From contig DHVJ01000028.1 of the NCBI GenBank assembly GCA_002412595.1, forward strand, positions 1-9,614: a stretch of 9,614 nucleotides of DNA, written 5' to 3'. The DNA comes from Anaerolineaceae bacterium UBA5211. GTDB taxonomy: Bacteria; Chloroflexota; Anaerolineae; Anaerolineales; Anaerolineaceae. This document shows positions 6,659 to 9,614 of the stretch, in pieces. The notes below the pieces were generated by a model that did not search any database, was not told where the DNA came from, and saw nothing but the letters and a program-made list of their open reading frames with translations. The stretch's first letter is position 1, and each line of letters starts with the position of its first letter. The position numbers and the translations under genes are program-made.

Positions 6659-7564
6659 ATGAAGGGTAAAGATTGGGCCATTTTCTGGGCCCTGGGTTTA
6701 ATTTGGGGCACCTCTTTTCTGTGGATCAAGATCGCAATCGTTGATATCAGCCCGTTGGTTTTGGTCGGCTTCCGTACCTTGTTCGCCTCCATCGGTCTGT
6801 TAGCTATCGTACTATTCAATCGCAAAAAAATGCCGAACCGGGAAGAATTACGTAAGAAGATACCGGTTTTTATTGTTTTGGCTCTCACCAATATTTCCAT
6901 CCCCTGGGCATTGATCTCATGGGGCGAACAGTACGTGGATTCCGGTATCGCCTCTATCCTCAACAGCGCCATGCCGCTATTCACGATCATCATTGCCCCG
7001 CTGATGCTCAAGGATGAGCGCATCACGCTGCCAAAGGTGGGCGGGTTGATGACCGGTTTTATCGGCGTGGTCATCTTGATGTTCCCCAGCATCCACGGGG
7101 GGTGGACGGATAACCTGCTGGGTCAGGCGGCTTGTCTGCTGGCCACTGTTTTCTATGCTTTTGCAGCGGTTTACGGGTGCAAGAAAAGCGCCGGGCTGCC
7201 GCCGGAAATGCAGTCCTTTCTGCAGCTCTCAATCGGATCAGCCGTTATATGGGTGGCAATCTTCAGCATTGAAGGCGTGCCCGCTCTACCCACAAAGACC
7301 ATCACCTGGGTTGCGCTGCTGTGGCTGGGTTTGCTGTGCTCCTGCATCGCCTATATTTTCTACTTCTACCTGCTGCATAAAGTCGGCCCCACCAGTGTTT
7401 CCATGGTAACCTACATTCCGCCCTTGATCGGCGTCCTGTTGGGTATCACCTTCCTGGGAGAGACTTTCTACTGGCAATCCATTCTGGGCGCGCTGCTGAT
7501 CCTTTCAGGTATTTTCCTGGTCAACCTGAAAAGCAAAGCATCCAGACTCGAACCAGCTGAATAA
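6659..7564 (+). CDS. EamA/DMT-superfamily transporter (plus strand)
   Basis: The 301-aa protein is a classic two-repeat EamA transporter. It opens with LGLIWGTSFLWIKIA (12-26), has GFRTLFA (37-43) in helix two and ends repeat one with NSAMPLFTIIIAPLMLKDE. Repeat two closes with YIPPLIGVLLGITFLGE and a final helix near 275-290. Ten membrane helices are expected, with export of a small metabolite the usual role; the substrate is unknown. Its ATG is three bases after the stop of the 208-aa membrane protein, and an AAGGATGG segment inside that gene's end may act as ribosome site. A strong terminator follows 20 nt after the stop. It differs clearly from the divergent DMT gene in this window, so the two are distant paralogues and not a recent duplication. 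Confidence 0.88.
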   Translation: MKGKDWAIFWALGLIWGTSFLWIKIAIVDISPLVLVGFRTLFASIGLLAIVLFNRKKMPNREELRKKIPVFIVLALTNISIPWALISWGEQYVDSGIASILNSAMPLFTIIIAPLMLKDERITLPKVGGLMTGFIGVVILMFPSIHGGWTDNLLGQAACLLATVFYAFAAVYGCKKSAGLPPEMQSFLQLSIGSAVIWVAIFSIEGVPALPTKTITWVALLWLGLLCSCIAYIFYFYLLHKVGPTSVSMVTYIPPLIGVLLGITFLGETFYWQSILGALLILSGIFLVNLKSKASRLEPAE

Positions 7565-7583
7565 CCCCTTTTTTTTCACCATC

Positions 7584-7611
7584 ACCGCGGGAATCCCCCG
7601 CGGTTTTTTTT
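7584..7611 (+). terminator. Strong intrinsic terminator after the DMT operon
   Basis: An 8-bp GC-rich stem (ACCGCGGG, 7584-7591, with CCCGCGGT, 7597-7604) encloses a five-base loop and merges into a run of eight T. It lies 20 nt past the TAA of the DMT transporter. Confidence 0.92.
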
Positions 7612-7641
7612 ATGCCCCTTTTACCTTAGGGTAGTTTTAGC

Positions 7642-7680
7642 CTGCTTTTGCCCGGAGCAGACCAGGCACCAGCAAAGCAG
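7642..7680. other. Imperfect inverted repeat upstream of azlC
   Basis: CTGCTTTTGC (7642-7651) is the near reverse complement of GCAAAGCAG (7672-7680), with one bulged T and a 20-nt loop. It lies between the upstream terminator and the azlC promoter, so it is more likely DNA-level (an operator) than part of an mRNA leader. No function is assigned. Confidence 0.25.
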
Positions 7681-7745
7681 ACCCGGACAGATAAGGAATG
7701 CGCAATATTCAAGGCATTAAACTTCTATAAATTTTTTTCTCCCGT

Positions 7746-7751
7746 TATAAT
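7746..7751 (+). promoter_or_regulatory. -10 box of a probable leaderless azlCD promoter
   Basis: An exact TATAAT lies 9 nt before the azlC ATG, which has no Shine-Dalgarno. A transcript starting 6-8 nt downstream would begin at or within three bases of the start codon. A canonical -35 hexamer is not visible at 16-18 bp. Confidence 0.55.
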
Positions 7752-7760
7752 TGTTGACTT

Positions 7761-8459
7761 ATGGGTGCCGACACAATCAACGCAATCAAACGCAAGGAGT
7801 TCCTGAACGGCTTCAGAGACGAACTGCCCATCCTGCTGGGTGTGGCGCCTTTCGGCATGATCTACGGCGTGTTAGCCACCGGCGCGGGTCTTTCCAATTT
7901 GGATTCACAGGCTATGTCCTCGGTCATCTTCGCCGGATCAGCGCAGTTCATGCTGGTGCAGCTGCTCAACCTGGGCATGCCCACCATCATGATGATCCTG
8001 ACCGGCTTCATCATCAATTTACGGCACGCGCTTTACAGCGCATCCGTTGCCCCGTACACCCGCCACTTAAGCCCGCTGTGGAAACTGCTGCTTTCTTATC
8101 TGCTGGTCGATGAAGCTTACGCAGTGGTAGTGATGCACTACAAGCAGCCCAACGATAACGGTTACCGGCACTGGTATTTTTTAGGCGCCGGCATCACCCT
8201 GTGGAGCTGCTGGCAGCTCAGCACCGCCGCGGGTATTTTCCTGGGCGCGCAGGTACCGGCTGATTGGGGTCTGGATTTCACCCTGGCGCTGACCTTCATT
8301 GCCCTGGCCGTGCCGGCCATCGATGACCGGCCTTCCCTGCTGGCCGCCCTGAGCGCCGGCGTGACCGCCGTGCTGGCACGCAATCTGCCCTACAAACTGG
8401 GTTTGATGGCCGCCGCCCTGGTGGGTATTCTGGTCGGTTTATGGAGCGAGAAGAAATGA
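7761..8459 (+). CDS. azlC: AzlC-family branched-chain amino acid export permease
   Basis: The 232-aa membrane protein matches AzlC, the large subunit of the AzlCD exporter for branched-chain amino acids and analogues. Family motifs in order are a cytoplasmic FLNGFRDELPILLGVAPFG opening (14-32), PFGMIYGVLA (30-39), SVIFAGSAQF (54-63), the very conserved NLRHALYSAS (86-95) and VDEAYAV (116-122). Helices follow to the C-terminus, ending in a short basic tail. Length is normal for the family. Translation from the ATG at 7761 lacks a ribosome site and is probably leaderless from the TATAAT 9 nt upstream. The stop TGA overlaps the azlD ATG as ATGA, so the subunits are translationally coupled. Confidence 0.92.
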   Translation: MGADTINAIKRKEFLNGFRDELPILLGVAPFGMIYGVLATGAGLSNLDSQAMSSVIFAGSAQFMLVQLLNLGMPTIMMILTGFIINLRHALYSASVAPYTRHLSPLWKLLLSYLLVDEAYAVVVMHYKQPNDNGYRHWYFLGAGITLWSCWQLSTAAGIFLGAQVPADWGLDFTLALTFIALAVPAIDDRPSLLAALSAGVTAVLARNLPYKLGLMAAALVGILVGLWSEKK

Positions 8460-8776
8460 GCCAGATCTGGATCATCATGATCGTTGTTGGTCTGCTGACC
8501 TACCTGACCCGGCTGTCCTTTATCCTGCTGCTGGAACGCTGGCAGCCGCCCCAGATCGTAACCAGCGCGCTGCGCTACGTACCGGTGGCAGTGCTGACTG
8601 CTATCATCGTGCCGGAATTGGTGGTGGTGGATAACGGGTTGGATTTCTCGCTGGGCAACGCGCGCCTGCTGGCTGGTTTGATCGCCACTTTGGTCGCCTG
8701 GCGCACCAAAAGCGCGCTGTGGACCATTGCCGCGGGGCTGGCAGCCTTCTTCCTGCTTAACGCCTGGCTGGTCTAG
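8456..8776 (+). CDS. azlD: AzlD-family small subunit of branched-chain amino acid exporter
   Basis: The 106-aa hydrophobic protein is the expected small partner of AzlC. LLTYLTRLSFILLL (13-26) carries the family's conserved Thr-Arg in helix one, RYVPVAVLTAIIVPEL (40-55) forms helix two, and two more helices (about 70-82 and 85-103) close the protein. I start it at the ATG at 8456, which overlaps the azlC stop by the usual ATGA and has GGAG upstream within azlC; an in-frame ATG at 8441 would add five charged residues and is less likely. The stop TAG lies in a CTAG that is also the stop codon of the convergent gene, and no terminator is visible between the two. Confidence 0.9.
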   Translation: MSQIWIIMIVVGLLTYLTRLSFILLLERWQPPQIVTSALRYVPVAVLTAIIVPELVVVDNGLDFSLGNARLLAGLIATLVAWRTKSALWTIAAGLAAFFLLNAWLV

Positions 8777-9189
8777 GCATCTTTCATTTGTAATTTGCGT
8801 GTCAGCGCAAAAGCGACTAACAGCAAGATCAATCCCGCACCGTCAAACAAGATGAAACGCCGCACGCTGGCGCTTATAAGCGGATTTTGGGTTTCCACGC
8901 TGAATAATATCCATGTTTCCCCCAGCAAGCCGATGGCCTGCATAATATTGGCCTCAATCAACGAGGTGCGATATTTTAGGGGGTGGTAGCAGGCGAAAAC
9001 GTAAGGCACGTTCCACATCACGAACAACAGCCCCAGCGCGCGAATCATGCCCGCCCCGGCCGCGCCGCTCAGCCCAAAGCCGGCCATGTAGGCCGCCGGG
9101 TCAGCCAGGAAAGCCAGGGCGCACTGCAGGTTGAAGAACAGCACCGCGCCGATCAGCAGGCGGGGGAGCCAGATGCGTTGTTTGCTCAT
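8773..9189 (-). CDS. Conserved-looking small membrane protein, 138 aa, function unknown
   Basis: I do not recognise a named family. The protein has a basic N-terminus (MSKQRIWLPR), a first helix (about 11-28), the segment DPAAYMAGFGLSG (30-42), a second helix with MWNVPYVFACYHP (58-70), a KYRTSLIEANIMQAIGLLGE segment (72-91) and a final helix (about 113-128) before a basic tail. The WNVPY, polar Glu/Gln-containing helix and RFILFDGAGL (111-120) segments look like conserved positions, but no catalytic set is evident. Translation starts at an ATG without Shine-Dalgarno. TACAAT lies 6 nt upstream, so the mRNA is probably leaderless. The gene converges on azlD and overlaps it by four bases through shared stop codons. 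Confidence 0.7.
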   Translation of the reverse strand: MSKQRIWLPRLLIGAVLFFNLQCALAFLADPAAYMAGFGLSGAAGAGMIRALGLLFVMWNVPYVFACYHPLKYRTSLIEANIMQAIGLLGETWILFSVETQNPLISASVRRFILFDGAGLILLLVAFALTRKLQMKDA

Positions 9190-9195
9190 AAAATG

Positions 9196-9201
9196 ATTGT
9201 A
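9196..9201 (-). promoter_or_regulatory. -10 box of a probable leaderless promoter for the 138-aa protein
   Basis: On the minus strand TACAAT (9201-9196) lies 6 nt before the ATG at 9189, with CATTTT between and no room for a ribosome site. It sits just downstream of the tRNA terminator, consistent with an independent promoter. Confidence 0.5.
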
Positions 9202-9214
9202 GCGGAAATTTAAT

Positions 9215-9250
9215 AAAAAAGACCGTAGGCTTCAATGAACTAAGCCTACG
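9215..9250 (-). terminator. Intrinsic terminator of the tRNA transcript
   Basis: Perfect 9-bp arms (CGTAGGCTT at 9224-9232 and AAGCCTACG at 9242-9250) enclose a nine-base loop. On the minus strand the hairpin is followed by GTC and six T. It lies 16 nt after the 3' end of the minus-strand tRNA. On the plus strand only ATTTTGTT follows, so the minus direction is favoured. Confidence 0.85.
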
Positions 9251-9265
9251 ATTTTGTTACCAAGA

Positions 9266-9337
9266 TGGGCCCGGCAGGATTCGAACCTGCGACCAAGCGG
9301 TTATGAGCCGCGTGCTCTGCCGCTGAGCTACGGGCCC
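9266..9337 (-). tRNA. tRNA with anticodon CAU, probably tRNA-Ile2 (or elongator Met)
   Basis: The minus strand folds into a complete cloverleaf: acceptor GGGCCCG/CGGGCCC with discriminator A at 9266, D-arm GCTC/GAGC, T-arm GCAGG-TTCGAAT-CCTGC. The anticodon stem is GCGG/CCGC with a C-T mismatch at the outer pair and loop CTCATAA, so the anticodon is CAU (9305-9303). CCA is not encoded. Two features favour the AUA-reading tRNA-Ile2, whose C34 is modified to lysidine by TilS: consecutive C4-G69 and C5-G68 acceptor pairs, known TilS identity elements in E. coli, and a CTTGGTCGC stretch as in E. coli ileX. Annotation pipelines would usually label it tRNA-Met. It has its own promoter and terminator. 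Confidence 0.95.
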
Positions 9338-9352
9338 TAATGGGCGAAAAAA

Positions 9353-9361
9353 ATTATAACA
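9353..9361 (-). promoter_or_regulatory. Extended -10 promoter of the tRNA gene
   Basis: On the minus strand TGTTATAAT is a perfect extended -10 (TGnTATAAT). It ends 15 nt before the first tRNA base, leaving room for a leader of about 8-9 nt. Confidence 0.6.
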
Positions 9362-9370
9362 TGGTTGCAA

Positions 9371-9411
9371 CCACAGATAAACGCAGATAAAAAGCAGATG
9401 AACACGGATGG
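9371..9411. repeat. Degenerate tandem repeat of CAGAT-type units
   Basis: Four units share the pattern C-[AG]-C-[AG]-GAT-[AG]-[AG]: CACAGATAAA, CGCAGATAAA, a shorter GCAGATGAA and CACGGATGG, spaced about 10-12 bp. Similar CACAGATGAACACGGAT-type strings occur between genes in many unrelated bacterial genomes, which I state from general familiarity. No ORF covers the repeat. Confidence 0.6.
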
Positions 9412-9447
9412 TTCTACTGAAAAAAGGTAGGGGGGAGGAAATTTAAT

Positions 9448-9453
9448 ATAATA
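9448..9453 (+). promoter_or_regulatory. -10 box upstream of the transposase gene
   Basis: An exact TATAAT lies 28 nt before the transposase ATG, preceded by an A/G-rich stretch with a GGGGGGAGG tract (9431-9439). No clear -35 box is visible. Confidence 0.4.
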
Positions 9454-9481
9454 AGAGAAACAAAAAACAGAGAAGCGAGCC

Positions 9482-9614
9482 ATGTACAAAGCAAACAAGA
9501 AACATCTGCAACCGCTATTGATCAGTAATGTGAATGAACTGCCTGAAAAACAACGCCAACGTCTGGAGCAAAGCTGGGCGGGGGTATTCTATCGAGAATT
9601 CTTTTGTCGATTGA
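9482..9614 (+). CDS. Transposase, N-terminal 44 codons (cut by window edge)
   Basis: The open frame runs from ATG to the end of the window without a stop. It begins with MYKANKKHLQP, then NVNELPEKQRQRLEQSWAG and VFYREFFCRL. The ELPEK..RLE.SWAGVFYREFFCR pattern is one I associate with the N-terminus of DDE transposases that continue with an FAxLY...SRPNxPVN segment (IS1182-like or related). That assignment is from memory, and the catalytic domain is outside the window. The ribosome site is weak. The left end of the insertion sequence should lie between the CAGAT repeat (ending at 9411) and the ATG, but I cannot identify its inverted repeat without the other end. Confidence 0.7.
   Translation, partial: MYKANKKHLQPLLISNVNELPEKQRQRLEQSWAGVFYREFFCRL

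Noticed and set aside
7751..8113. 120-codon frame overlapping azlC in another phase
   Set aside because: The AzlC frame carries family motifs, while this one is Arg/His-rich with no recognisable domain.
9371..9411. CRISPR array
   Set aside because: Units are only about 10 bp, degenerate and without spacers of uniform length, and no cas genes are present.

Overview
This 9.6-kb window most resembles a chromosomal segment from a member of Chloroflexota, probably the Anaerolineae. That is an inference from protein style, above all a lipoprotein with a long Thr/Pro-rich linker before its enzyme domain; no rRNA or marker gene is present to prove it. Most genes are housekeeping or accessory membrane functions. 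I found no CRISPR array, toxin-antitoxin pair, phage module or obvious new system.

Layout. At the left edge, a plus-strand gene (169-789) encodes a CpsD/CapB-like polysaccharide-biosynthesis ATPase whose Walker A and Walker B motifs are degraded. It converges on a minus-strand block (981-5899) that reads, in transcription order: an EamA/DMT transporter, a 722-aa GT-C (GT39/PMT/ArnT-like) membrane glycosyltransferase, a secreted alpha/beta-hydrolase lipoprotein and a small four-helix membrane protein. I see no terminator inside this block. Two tandem hairpin-plus-U-tract terminators close it (866-907 and 933-969), facing a palindromic terminator-like element from the ATPase side (817-840).

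A divergent promoter region (5900-6028) separates the first DMT transporter from a plus-strand pair: an unrecognised membrane protein and a second DMT transporter three bases downstream. A strong terminator ends that pair (7584-7611). An azlC-azlD branched-chain amino acid exporter pair follows (7761-8776). Its stop codon shares a CTAG with the stop codon of a convergent small membrane protein (8773-9189). Then come a minus-strand tRNA with anticodon CAU (probably the lysidine-modified tRNA-Ile2) with its own promoter and terminator, a short extragenic repeat of CAGAT-type units, and the first 44 codons of a transposase cut by the window edge.

Together the genes suggest cell-envelope and export functions: exopolysaccharide regulation, lipid-linked sugar transfer, metabolite and amino acid efflux, and a surface hydrolase. 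The most useful observations are the ATPase with broken nucleotide-binding motifs, three genes whose -10 hexamers lie 6-9 nt before ATG (likely leaderless mRNAs), a chain of short ORFs running into the hydrolase start, and the N-terminally extended glycosyltransferase.
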